Assembly: GCF_001552195.1 (NCBI RefSeq)
Contig: NZ_BCQS01000020.1
Span: forward strand, 124,001 to 188,000
Source of the DNA: Actinomadura latina NBRC 106108
GTDB lineage: Bacteria > Actinomycetota > Actinomycetes > Streptosporangiales > Streptosporangiaceae
DNA: 64,000 nucleotides
Reading direction: 5' to 3'
Shown here in pieces: positions 28,130-36,311 of the stretch (its first letter is position 1; the number at the start of each line of letters is the position of its first letter). The translations under genes and the position numbers were made by a program. The notes under the pieces are model-generated. The model saw only the letters and a list, made by a program, of their open reading frames with translations, was not told the DNA's origin and made no database searches.

Positions 28130-29026
28130 TCAGGCCGAGCGCAGGCGCTGCAATGCCTCGCGTACGCCGCCGTCCGTCTCCTCCAGCACCGTCGTCGCCC
28201 GCGCCGCGGGCACCTCGCCGAGCAGCGAGACCAGCGCGACGCGGGTGTTCCCCCCCGCCTCGGCAAGCGCGTTCTCGCAGGTGCGGGCGTCCATGCCCGT
28301 CGCCTCGGTGAGGATGCGCACCAGCCGGGTGCGCAGCTTCGAGTTCAGCGCGTTCACGCTGACCATCAGGTTGGAGTAGGTGCGCCCCATCCTGATCATC
28401 AGCGTGGTGGAGAAGGAGTTGAGCACGAGCTTCGTCGCCGTGCCCGCCTTCATCCGGGTGGACCCGCTGATCACCTCGGGCCCGGTGGCGAGGGCGATGT
28501 GCACCTCGACCTCGCCCCCGTACGGCGTGCCCGGGTTGCAGCTGATCAGCGCGGTGCGCGCCCCGACCGCGGCGGAGGCGCGCAGCGCCCCCACCACGTA
28601 CGGGGTGCGGCCGCTCGCCGCGATGCCGATGGCCACGTCGCCGGACCGGACGTCGCGGGCGTCCCGGCGGCCGAGGTCGGCGTCGTCCTCGACGTCGGAG
28701 ACCGCCTGGGACAGCGCCCCCGGCCCGCCGGCGTGGTGGGCGACCACCCGGCCCCAGATGCCGAACGTCGGCGGCAGCTCGGCGGCGTCCAGCACCGCGA
28801 GCCGGCCGGACGTGCCGGCGCCGAAGTAGTGCACGCGGCCGCCGCCGCGCAGCGAGTCGACGGCGAGGTCCACCAGCCGGGCGACCTCCGGCAGGACGGC
28901 GGCGACGACCTTCGGCACGGTCGCGTCCTCCGAGTTGATCAGGCGCAGCACCTCCATGGTCGGCAGCGTGTCGACGTCGAGGGTCCGGGGGTTCCGGCCC
29001 TCGGTGGGGAGCTCGCAATCGATCAC
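28130..29026 (-). CDS. murQ: N-acetylmuramic acid 6-phosphate etherase
   Basis: A 298-residue SIS-domain lyase that splits the lactyl ether of MurNAc-6-P to give GlcNAc-6-P and lactate, used in recycling of the cell wall. HYFGAGTSGRLAVLDAAELPPTF is the N-terminal SIS signature, IGIAASGRTPYVVGAL the second sugar-phosphate loop, and GSTRMKAGTATKLVLNSFSTTLM the family hallmark. The N-terminus TEGRNPRTLDVDTLPTMEVL also matches MurQ. It overlaps the murR stop by 4 bp (ATGA), so the two genes are translationally coupled. MurK-like kinase and NagZ-like glycosidase genes follow on the opposite strand, which supports a MurNAc role. Confidence 0.97.
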   Translation of the reverse strand: MIDCELPTEGRNPRTLDVDTLPTMEVLRLINSEDATVPKVVAAVLPEVARLVDLAVDSLRGGGRVHYFGAGTSGRLAVLDAAELPPTFGIWGRVVAHHAGGPGALSQAVSDVEDDADLGRRDARDVRSGDVAIGIAASGRTPYVVGALRASAAVGARTALISCNPGTPYGGEVEVHIALATGPEVISGSTRMKAGTATKLVLNSFSTTLMIRMGRTYSNLMVSVNALNSKLRTRLVRILTEATGMDARTCENALAEAGGNTRVALVSLLGEVPAARATTVLEETDGGVREALQRLRSA

Positions 29027-30000
29027 CGACGCCTCCGGTCGGGTCGCACGGTCCGCCCGCGGACCGCCTCGAATGTGGCTTCCAGGGCCTTGCGGGTCGG
29101 CCCGTACGTGCGCTGCGCCACCCCGACGAAGAGGCAGTCGACCACGGTGAGCTGCGCCAGCCGGCTGGCGGTGGCGCCGGAGCGGAAGGTCGTCTCCCGC
29201 GCCGCCGTCGTCAGGATCAGGTCGGCCGCGTCCGCTATCGGGGACTTCGGGAAGTTGGTGAGCGCCACGGTCTTGGCGCCCCTGGTCTTGGCGACCTCCA
29301 GCGCGTCGATGGTCTCCACCGTCGCGCCGGTGTGCGAGATGCCGATCGCCACGTCGCCGCTGCTGAGGACGGCCGCGCTGGTGAGCATGATGTGCGCGTC
29401 CGCCCAGGCCGAGCAGACCCGGCCGATCCGGTGCAGCTTCTGCTGGAAGTCGGCCGCCACGAACGCGCTGGCGCCGACGCCGTAGACGTCGACCCGGTCG
29501 GCGGCGACGACCGCGTCCACGACCTGCTCGAGCATCTTGATGTCGAGCTGCGCGGCGGTCTCCTCGACGGCCCGGGCATCGGCGAAGGTCACCTTCTCCA
29601 CGATCTGTTCGAGGGAGTCGTCGGGGCTGATGTCGCTGCCGATGACCCTGCCGCCGGACGCGCTCTGCGCCCGTCCGGCCTCGGTGGCGAGGGTCAGCCG
29701 CAGCTCCGGGTAGCCGTGGAACCCGATCGCCCGGCAGAACCTGATGACGGTGGTCTCGGACGTGCCGCAGTTCTGGGCGAGTTCGGTGATGGTGGAGTTG
29801 GCGACCCCCTCGGGGTCGTCGATGACGCGTTGCGCGACTCGTCGCTCGGCGGGGGGCAGCGAGGGCAGCAGCGAGCGGACCCGCACCACGGTGCTCAGCG
29901 GCGTGGCGTCCCTGCCGGACGCCGCCGATTCCGGCGGTGCGCCGTGCTCCCCCGTGATCCCCCGCTCGGGGCCCTGGTCAGGGCCGATGGGTTTCCTCAT
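29023..30000 (-). CDS. murR: MurR/RpiR-family transcriptional regulator
   Basis: A 325-residue regulator: an N-terminal HTH (about 38-115; ANSTITELAQNCGTSETTVIRFCRAIGFHGYPELRLTL) and a C-terminal SIS domain (about 145-290; VYGVGASAFVAADFQQKL, IGISHTGATVETIDAL) that binds a phosphosugar, here probably MurNAc-6-P or GlcNAc-6-P. It starts at ATG 30000, shares a 61-bp intergenic region with murK, and overlaps murQ by 4 bp. The first about 35 residues are low-complexity. The gene symbol is by context and family; other sugar phosphates are possible. Confidence 0.88.
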   Translation of the reverse strand: MRKPIGPDQGPERGITGEHGAPPESAASGRDATPLSTVVRVRSLLPSLPPAERRVAQRVIDDPEGVANSTITELAQNCGTSETTVIRFCRAIGFHGYPELRLTLATEAGRAQSASGGRVIGSDISPDDSLEQIVEKVTFADARAVEETAAQLDIKMLEQVVDAVVAADRVDVYGVGASAFVAADFQQKLHRIGRVCSAWADAHIMLTSAAVLSSGDVAIGISHTGATVETIDALEVAKTRGAKTVALTNFPKSPIADAADLILTTAARETTFRSGATASRLAQLTVVDCLFVGVAQRTYGPTRKALEATFEAVRGRTVRPDRRRR

Positions 30001-30061
30001 GGAGGAAATTTTCTTACGGACAGGATGTCACGTCAACGGTAGGAAAGGCTACGGTCGCCAT
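30001..30061. promoter_or_regulatory. Divergent murR/murK control region
   Basis: Only 61 bp separate the two starts. GGAAATTTTC at 30004-30013 is an A/T-rich near-palindrome next to the murR start and is the best candidate for a MurR operator. TACGGT at 30050-30055 has TANNNT form and lies 6 nt before the murK GTG, so murK is likely leaderless. Neither site is confirmed. Confidence 0.4.
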
Positions 30062-31363
30062 GTGTTGACCCATTTGGCCGGTCCTTACGTGGTCGGTATC
30101 GACGCGGGTGGCACGAAGACCCGCTGCGTCGTGCTGACGCTAGGGGGTGCCCTGGCCGGTTCCGGCACCGGCCCGGGGGCCAACCCCAACTCCGGAGGCG
30201 ACACCGCGGGGGCGCTGACCACCGCCCTGCGGGAGGCGCTCGGGGACCTGGACCGAACCCACATCCTCACCGGCGTGTTCGGCATCGCCGGCGCCGGCTC
30301 CGCCGGGCGGCCCGCCGCCGTCACGGCGGCGCGGCAGGCCTGGCAGGCCGTCGGCCTGCGCGGCTCGCCCGCGGTGGTGACCGACATCGCGGTGGCGTTC
30401 GCCGCCGGAACCAGCGAGCCCAAGGGCATCGTGGTGTTCTCCGGCACGGGCGCCGGCGCGGCGGTCATCAGCGACGGGACGATCGTGCAGCGCGCGGACG
30501 GTTACGGCTGGCTCGTCGGGGACGAGGGTTCGGCGGTCTGGCTCGGGAAGGAGGCCGTCCGGGCGGCGCTCGCCGCCTACGACGGCCGCGGCTCCCCGAC
30601 CCTGCTCACCGATTCGGTCCCCCGTGCGCTGCTCGGCGCCACGGTGGTCGCGGAGATCGACGCGGAACGGAGAAGACCCCGCCGCCCGAGGGCGCTGGCC
30701 ATGGCCGGCGCCCCTTCCCCGTCCCCGGGCGTCTCCGTGCTGCCGCATGCCGCTTCCCTCGCCTCCGGAGGGGCGCCCCACGGTGGGGGCGGGACGGGTA
30801 CCGCCGTCCTGTTCCCCGGCGACCCCCGCTCCCCGTCCCCCGTCCCCTACCCGTCCGGCGGCTACCCGTCCGGCGACGCGGCCGGACCCCCGGGCCCGCA
30901 CGGACCCCCGGGCCATACCGGGCCACCGGGCTCGCTGGGGCCGCCGGGACACCCGGCGGCCCCCGGTGCGCCGGGGCACCCCGAACTGCCGGGAAACCCG
31001 CCCGACCCCCGGCTCGCCCAGGCGATCATCAAGGAGGTGTACGGCCGCCCGCCCGCGGCCCTCGGCCGCCTCGGCCCGGTGGTCGCCGCCGCCGCGGCCG
31101 CAGGCGATCCCGTGGCCAGACGCATCACCGAGGAGGCCGCGCAGTGGCTGCTGCGCGACGTCGACGCGGTGCGCCCGGCCCTGTCCGACCCCCGCGCACC
31201 GGTCGTCATGCACGGCTCGGTGCTCCGTGAAGGCCCCGTCGCCGAGGCCGTCCGCACCGGCCTGCGCGCCCGCTTCGCCGAGGCGCCGCGCTGCGCCGGC
31301 GACGGAGCCGTCGGCGCGGCCGGGATGGCGCTGCGCCGCCTCGGCCACCCCCTGCCCGGCTGA
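30062..31363 (+). CDS. murK: BadF/BadG-family amino-sugar kinase (MurK-like) with a collagen-like insert
   Basis: A 433-residue ASKHA-fold kinase. YVVGIDAGGTKTRCVVL (about 9-25) is phosphate 1, FGIAGAGSAGRP, VVTDIAVAFAAG and VVFSGTGAGAAVI (about 124-136) follow, and GYGWLVGDEGSAVWLG (about 147-162) is the BadF signature; MurK-type enzymes phosphorylate MurNAc or GlcNAc at the 6-OH. Between about residues 200 and 315 is an insertion not expected in this fold: an RRRPRRPR stretch, a Gly/Ser/Pro linker and, from residue 275, eight consecutive Gly-Pro/His-Pro style G-x-y triplets (GPPGPHGPPGHTGPPG...). After it the fold continues (AQAIIKEVYGRPPAALGRLG, HGSVLREGPVAEAV). Start is GTG 30062, likely leaderless. 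Context (murQ, murR, nagZ) fits wall recycling. Whether it remains active with the insert is unknown. Confidence 0.85.
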   Translation: MLTHLAGPYVVGIDAGGTKTRCVVLTLGGALAGSGTGPGANPNSGGDTAGALTTALREALGDLDRTHILTGVFGIAGAGSAGRPAAVTAARQAWQAVGLRGSPAVVTDIAVAFAAGTSEPKGIVVFSGTGAGAAVISDGTIVQRADGYGWLVGDEGSAVWLGKEAVRAALAAYDGRGSPTLLTDSVPRALLGATVVAEIDAERRRPRRPRALAMAGAPSPSPGVSVLPHAASLASGGAPHGGGGTGTAVLFPGDPRSPSPVPYPSGGYPSGDAAGPPGPHGPPGHTGPPGSLGPPGHPAAPGAPGHPELPGNPPDPRLAQAIIKEVYGRPPAALGRLGPVVAAAAAAGDPVARRITEEAAQWLLRDVDAVRPALSDPRAPVVMHGSVLREGPVAEAVRTGLRARFAEAPRCAGDGAVGAAGMALRRLGHPLPG

Positions 31364-31733
31364 GCCGTCCCGCCCCGAGCGGCGGAAGGCCCCCGGAGGA
31401 CGGCACCGCGGCCGTCCGGGTTCATCGCGATGGACCCCACCGATTCCGCAATCGCTTGCGAGTCCGGGGTCCATCGTGATTAAGCTGTTACCACGGTGGC
31501 ACCAGAGCCGTCAGAGCGGTCCCGTTGGGGCCGTGTCCGGCGGGACCACCGGCCACAGACGTGGCTCGTACCGATAAGGCTGCGTTACTCCGCAGCGTCG
31601 TCCGCGCGGGACTCTCTCTCCCCGACCCGCAGGCGCATCTCCACCTCGCGCATGCCCTCAGGCGGCATGCCCGCTCGCGCCCTCCCATGCCCGGACGACG
31701 GCCGACTCCGTACTCCACGTCGAACGAGGTCGC
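31364..31733. other. Intergenic region before the class A PBP gene
   Basis: A 370-bp gap. It holds the long inverted repeat at 31424-31480 listed separately; past it, no supported gene or clear promoter is seen. GGATTA-like sequences are absent; AT-richer DNA runs from 31476 to 31492 (GTGATTAAGCTGTTACC). Confidence 0.45.
31424..31480. repeat. 15-bp inverted repeat with a nested LacI-like palindrome
   Basis: Arms 31424-31438 (ATCGCGATGGACCCC) and 31466-31480 (GGGGTCCATCGTGAT) match at 14 of 15 positions. The 27-nt space between them holds CGCAATCGCTTGCG (31447-31460), itself symmetric except at two positions. It lies downstream of murK and could be its terminator, an operator for a LacI-type regulator, or both. 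Confidence 0.7.
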
Positions 31734-33911
31734 ATGCATTCCCTGCCCAGGGCCCGCCGTGTCCGGCCGGCCCTCACCCGCCTGCTCCGCATCGTCCCGT
31801 CCCGGCTGCTTCGTCCGGTTCCGCCCCGGTGGCGACCCGGGCGGCGGCTGATCGTGATCATCATCACACCGGTCGTGCTGATCGCCGCCGTCACCGTGGT
31901 CGCCTATATCCGCACGCCGGTGCCGACGCAGCCGCAGGACGGCGTGACCGACGAGGGCTCCACCGTCTACTACGCCGACGGCCGGACGCCGCTGTTCCGC
32001 CTCGGCGCCAACCGCGAGGCCGTCCGGCACGACCAGATCCCCGACCGGCTGCGCTGGGCGGTGCTCGCCGCCGAGGACCGCGGCTTCTACGACGACCACG
32101 GCGTCTCCCCCACCGGGACGCTCCGCGCCCTGTGGAACAACGTCGCCGGCGGCGACACGCAGGGCGGCTCCACCATCACCCAGCAGCTCGCCCGCAACTA
32201 CTTCAAGGGCCTCAGCCGCGACCGGACGATGCGGCGCAAGGTCAAGGAGATCTTCATCGCGCTGAAGCTCGACCGGAACCGCGGCAAGGACGAGATCCTC
32301 GATCTCTACCTCAACACCATCTACTTCGGCCGGCAGACGTCCGGGGCGCAGGCGGCGGCCCGCGCCTACTTCGACAAGGACGTCTGGCAGCTGGACGTCG
32401 CCCAGTGCGCACTGCTCGCCGCGATGATCCAGCGGCCGGCGTACTTCCGGACGCGGGGCGGCGACGCGGCCGCCCGCGCGCTGCGCGACCGCTGGGCGTA
32501 CGTCCTCGACGGGATGGTGTCGATGGGCAGGCTGAGCCGGGCCGACGCCGACCGGCAGCGCTTCCCCCGGACGCAGGACGAGTGGACGGGCGTCGGCCTG
32601 TCCGGGCAGGACCTCCTCGTCCGCCACCGGCTCGAAACCGAGCTGGCGGGCATCGGCATCCCGATGGACGGCGTCGTCAACGGCCGGCTGAAGATCTACA
32701 CCGGGCTCGACCAGCGCTGGATGCGGCACGCCGAGCAGGCCATGCGCCGGGCGCAGGAGCCCGCGTGGCCGGGCACGGTGCGCGCCGGGCTCGTCGCCGT
32801 CGACTCCCGCACCGGCGCGGTCAGGGCGTTCTACGGCGGCGACCCGGAGCGCAGCCAGGTCGACTCGGTGTTCGCGCCGGTCGCGCAGGCGGGCTCCACG
32901 TTCAAGCCGTACGTGCTGGCCGCGATGCTGCGCAAGGGCTTCAGCGTCCGGACGAAGGTGAGCGGCCGGTCGCCGCAGAAGTTCGCCCCGAACGGCGACG
33001 TGACGCCGCCGGCCGCCCCCGGCTACCAGGTCGAGAACGACGAGGAGATCGGCTCGCTCGGCGTGGTCGACATGGTCAGGGCGACGGCCCTGTCGGTCAA
33101 CACCGGATACGTGAAGGCGGCGCTGAAGACGGGCATCGCGAACGTCCTGGACACCGCGCGGCTGTTCGGCGTGCCGGACTCCGCGCTGAGGCCGTTCAAG
33201 GGGCAGGCGGGCGTCGCGCTCGGCATCCCCGACGTCTCGGCGGTCACGCAGGCCGCCGGATACGCGGCGTTCGCGAACGGCGGCACGGCGGTCGTCCCCC
33301 ACCTCGTCACCAAGGTCGTCGACGCGGACGGCCGGCGGATCCCGCTGCCCTGGGACCGGCCGGGGCGCCGGGTGCTGGACGCGGAGCAGGCCGCGCAGGC
33401 CACCTTCGCGATGCGGGCGACCGTCCGGGACGGGACGGGCACGCGCGCGGCGCTGCCCGACCGCGAGGCGGCGGGCAAGACCGGCACGACCGAGCACAAC
33501 CGCGCCGCCTGGTTCGTCGGGTACGTCCCGCAACTCTCCGCGGCGGTGGTGGTCGGCAACGCCAAGCCCGCCACGCTGCGGAACCTGCCCGGCTTCCCCG
33601 GGAAGGTGGCCGGGGAGAACGTGCCGGCCGCGATCTGGCACGCGTTCATGGAGAAGGTCGCCCCCGACCTGCCGGCCGAGCCGTTCCCCCGGCCCCTGTT
33701 CAAGGGGGCCGCCGCCAACTGGGTCGACACCGACCCGGCCGGGAAGGCCGCGGCGGGGAGTTCCGCCGCCCCGGATCCCGGACGGCCCGGGGGCGCGACG
33801 CCGCCGCCCGCGGGCACCGATCCGCGCAAGCTCCCGGAGAAGCCGGGCGACCGGCCGGACACCGGCGGCAAGGTCCGCACAACGGACGCACCCCGGTCGG
33901 GCGCCGGCTGA
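31734..33911 (+). CDS. Class A penicillin-binding protein (GT51 glycosyltransferase plus transpeptidase)
   Basis: A 725-residue bifunctional peptidoglycan synthase. An Arg-rich N-terminus leads to a membrane anchor (about 39-58). The GT51 domain (about 75-250) has the catalytic Glu114 in AAEDRGFYDDHG and the GGSTITQQLARNYF motif. The transpeptidase domain (about 345-640) has all three motifs: SxxK as GSTFKPY (Ser388, Lys391), SxN as SVNTGY (454-456) and KTGT at 582-585. The last about 70 residues are Pro/Gly-rich and disordered. Thus, unlike the PBP homologue at 2318, it should be fully active and bind beta-lactams. ATG 31734 after GAGG. The position after murK and before a NagZ-like glycosidase is suggestive of shared control. 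Confidence 0.93.
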   Translation: MHSLPRARRVRPALTRLLRIVPSRLLRPVPPRWRPGRRLIVIIITPVVLIAAVTVVAYIRTPVPTQPQDGVTDEGSTVYYADGRTPLFRLGANREAVRHDQIPDRLRWAVLAAEDRGFYDDHGVSPTGTLRALWNNVAGGDTQGGSTITQQLARNYFKGLSRDRTMRRKVKEIFIALKLDRNRGKDEILDLYLNTIYFGRQTSGAQAAARAYFDKDVWQLDVAQCALLAAMIQRPAYFRTRGGDAAARALRDRWAYVLDGMVSMGRLSRADADRQRFPRTQDEWTGVGLSGQDLLVRHRLETELAGIGIPMDGVVNGRLKIYTGLDQRWMRHAEQAMRRAQEPAWPGTVRAGLVAVDSRTGAVRAFYGGDPERSQVDSVFAPVAQAGSTFKPYVLAAMLRKGFSVRTKVSGRSPQKFAPNGDVTPPAAPGYQVENDEEIGSLGVVDMVRATALSVNTGYVKAALKTGIANVLDTARLFGVPDSALRPFKGQAGVALGIPDVSAVTQAAGYAAFANGGTAVVPHLVTKVVDADGRRIPLPWDRPGRRVLDAEQAAQATFAMRATVRDGTGTRAALPDREAAGKTGTTEHNRAAWFVGYVPQLSAAVVVGNAKPATLRNLPGFPGKVAGENVPAAIWHAFMEKVAPDLPAEPFPRPLFKGAAANWVDTDPAGKAAAGSSAAPDPGRPGGATPPPAGTDPRKLPEKPGDRPDTGGKVRTTDAPRSGAG

Positions 33912-34012
33912 GCCCCGCCGGAGATCGAGTCGACAGCGGGACGGGGAGCGGCTAGCGTCGCGGGCGTCCGATGCGAGCGAGGAACCGAGACCACGTCGGG
34001 GGGCCTGGTCAG

Positions 34013-35662
34013 GTGCGTGCTTCACGTCCCCTCGCGCTCGCGGCGGCGGCCCTGCTGATCTGCGGGGTCGCGGGCTGCGGCGGCGGCGGGAACGGCGAGG
34101 GCGGGCGGGCGCCGTCCGCCGAGTCCGGCACGCCGTCCGGTTCGCCGGGCGCGCGCACACCGGCGCCGGACGCGTGGATCCCCGGCCGGGTCGCGGAGAT
34201 GAGCGTCGCGGAGAAGGTCGGGCAGCTGTTCGTGCCGGCCTTCTCCAGCCGCGCCGACGCCCTCGCGAAGATCAAGAAGTACCGCGTCGGCGGGCTCATC
34301 TACTTCCCGGAGAACTTCGGCTCCCCGGCCCGGACCGCGGCGCAGTCGAACGCGCTGCAGAAGGCGTCGAAGATCCCGCTGCTGCTCGGCGTGGACGAGG
34401 AGCAGGGCATCGTGTCCCGCACCCCGTTCATCACCCGGTTCCCCGGCAACATGGCGCTCGGCGCGACCCGGAACCCGGCCGACGCGCGCGCCGCCGCCCG
34501 CGTCACCGGCGCCGAACTGCGCGCGGTCGGCATCAACCTCGACTACGCGCCGGACGCCGACGTCAACGTGAACCCGCGCAACCCGGTGATCGGGCTGCGC
34601 TCGTTCGGGTCCGACCCGGCGCTCGCGTCCAGGATGACGACCGGCGCGGTCGGCGGCTACCAGGACGCCGGGGTCGCCGCCACCGCCAAGCACTTCCCCG
34701 GGCACGGCGACACCTCCGTCGACAGCCACACCGGCCTGCCCGTGATCAAGCATTCGCCGGCGCAGTGGGAGCGGCTCGACGCGCCCCCGTTCCAGGCGGC
34801 GATCGCGGCGGGCGTGGACGTCGTCATGACCGCGCACATCGTCGTCCCGAAGCTCGACAAGTCGGGCGACCCGTCGACGCTGTCGAAGACGGTGCTGACC
34901 GGGCTGCTGCGCGGCAAGCTCGGCTATGAGGGCGTCATCACGACGGACTCGCTGCAGATGGCGGGCGTGCGGGAGAAGTACGGCGACGCGGCCGTCCCGG
35001 TCCGGGCGATCAACGCGGGCGCCGACCAGCTGCTGATGCCGCCGAGCCTGCCGCGCGCGTACCGGGCGGTGGTGAAGGCCGTCCGGTCCGGGAAGATCAC
35101 GGAGAAGCGGCTGGACGAGTCGGTCACCCGGATCCTCAAGCTCAAGCAGCGGCGCGGCCTGTTCCAGGGGACGCTCGCCGACCCGGCCAAGGCGAGCGCG
35201 TCGATCGGGACGTCCGCGCACAAGGCCACGGCGCGGCAGGTCGCCGAGCACTCGGTCACCCTCGTCCGCAACAAGGGCGGGCTGCTGCCGCTGAAGGGCA
35301 AGAAGGTCGCCGTGTCGGGGCCGGGCGGCGACCGCCTCCTGGCGGCGCTGCGCCGCCAGGGCGTCACGACGGTCTCCCGGGGCGCCGCCGACGTCACCGT
35401 ACTGACGACCGAGAACGCCGGGTCCGCGACCGCGTCCCGCATCCGGGCGCTGGGTCCGAAACCGGTCGTCGTCGCCGCGCTCGGCCGCCCGTACGACCTC
35501 GACGCCGCGGGCGGCGCGGCGGCGGCGCTCGCCACCTACTCCTCCAGCGCGGTCTCGGTGGACGCCCTGGCCAAGGTGCTGAGCGGCGCGGTGAAACCGG
35601 CGGGGAGACTCCCGGTGCCCGCGGGCGGCAAGCCGGTCGGCTACGGCCTGGGCGGCTCGTAG
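34013..35662 (+). CDS. Glycoside hydrolase family 3 beta-N-acetylhexosaminidase, lipoprotein (NagZ-like)
   Basis: A 549-residue GH3 enzyme. The signal peptide ends ICGVAGC (lipobox, Cys21), so it acts outside the membrane. The (beta/alpha)8 domain has AEKVGQLFVPAF, LLGVDEEQGIV, and KHFPGHGDTSVDSHTGLP, the NagZ His/Asp dyad loop; the nucleophile Asp is in GVITTDSLQM. A C-terminal domain of about 150 residues follows (SVTLVRNKGGLLPLKGKK), typical of the two-domain, secreted type as in Bacillus NagZ/YbbD. It should release GlcNAc from muropeptides. GTG 34013 gives the signal peptide at once; an in-frame ATG at 33971 adds 14 residues. It is the probable source of GlcNAc for the PTS encoded 2 kb away. 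Confidence 0.9.
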   Translation: MRASRPLALAAAALLICGVAGCGGGGNGEGGRAPSAESGTPSGSPGARTPAPDAWIPGRVAEMSVAEKVGQLFVPAFSSRADALAKIKKYRVGGLIYFPENFGSPARTAAQSNALQKASKIPLLLGVDEEQGIVSRTPFITRFPGNMALGATRNPADARAAARVTGAELRAVGINLDYAPDADVNVNPRNPVIGLRSFGSDPALASRMTTGAVGGYQDAGVAATAKHFPGHGDTSVDSHTGLPVIKHSPAQWERLDAPPFQAAIAAGVDVVMTAHIVVPKLDKSGDPSTLSKTVLTGLLRGKLGYEGVITTDSLQMAGVREKYGDAAVPVRAINAGADQLLMPPSLPRAYRAVVKAVRSGKITEKRLDESVTRILKLKQRRGLFQGTLADPAKASASIGTSAHKATARQVAEHSVTLVRNKGGLLPLKGKKVAVSGPGGDRLLAALRRQGVTTVSRGAADVTVLTTENAGSATASRIRALGPKPVVVAALGRPYDLDAAGGAAAALATYSSSAVSVDALAKVLSGAVKPAGRLPVPAGGKPVGYGLGGS

Positions 35663-35736
35663 CCAGGGGATTCGATGGACGCGGACGGCCGCTTCCTGGG
35701 AGGATCGGGCCGCCTTCTTCCCCCCGGGAGGTCTCC

Positions 35737-36234
35737 GTGCCCGTCCGTCCGTTTCTCGCCGGCGTCCTGATCGTGCTGCCGCTGCTGGGCGGCTGCGGCG
35801 GGCAGGGCGAGGTCACGATGCCGCCGCTCACCCCGGAGCCGGGCGACTCGCAGTTCGCCGACACGGCGGCGGCGAGGACCGCGCAGGAGAGCTTCCCGGC
35901 CCGGCTGGCGCTCTACAGGTACCTGCGCGGCATCGCGGCGGGGAACGCCAAGGCCTGCGCCTACCTGACGCCCGCCTACCAGCGGGCGGCGTTCGGCGGG
36001 CCCGCCGCGTGCCGCTCCGGGTTCGCGAAGGCCCGCGCGAAGCTGAGCCCGCAGGACCTCGCGGCCCTGCGCGGCGTGACGGTCCCGGTCTGCGAACCGG
36101 GGCCGGGCGAGGGCGGCTACACGGTCCGCTTCGAGGACCTGGCCTGGAAGGGCGAGCCCGCCCGTCCAGGCGGCCTGCTCACGGCGACCTTCACCCTCCG
36201 CAAGTCCGGCCCCTACTGGCAGATCACCCCCTGA
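35737..36234 (+). CDS. Small predicted lipoprotein
   Basis: A 165-residue exported protein. The N-terminus FLAGVLIVLPLLGGC has a lipobox at Cys20. The rest contains AGNAKACAYLTPAYQRAAFGG, a conserved pattern found in NTF2-like actinobacterial lipoproteins in which short Cys-containing helices precede a beta-sheet, and ends SGPYWQITP. Two further Cys (about 72 and 88, in KACAYL and AACRSG) may form a disulfide, with another in VCEPGPG. GTG 35737. No family name or activity can be given. It follows the NagZ-like gene by 74 bp. Confidence 0.7.
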   Translation: MPVRPFLAGVLIVLPLLGGCGGQGEVTMPPLTPEPGDSQFADTAAARTAQESFPARLALYRYLRGIAAGNAKACAYLTPAYQRAAFGGPAACRSGFAKARAKLSPQDLAALRGVTVPVCEPGPGEGGYTVRFEDLAWKGEPARPGGLLTATFTLRKSGPYWQITP

Positions 36235-36241
36235 CCCGCCT

Positions 36242-36305
36242 CGTTGACCTGCGGCGTGTCGTTGCTATCCGGGCGCTCAGAACAACAACATGCCGCAGAT
36301 CAACG
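36242..36305. terminator. Bidirectional terminator between convergent genes
   Basis: Imperfect inverted repeat with arms 36242-36264 and 36283-36305 (about 20 of 23 positions pair, including G-T) around an 18-nt loop. It lies between the convergent stops of the small lipoprotein and ptsI. Confidence 0.6.
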
Positions 36306-36311
36306 CAGCGG

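Noticed and set aside
25995-29018. A 1007-codon minus-strand frame joining murQ-region codons with the HAD gene
   Set aside because: Only the last 215 codons (HAD) look like protein; the rest is antisense to the acyl-CoA dehydrogenase and passes through repeats.
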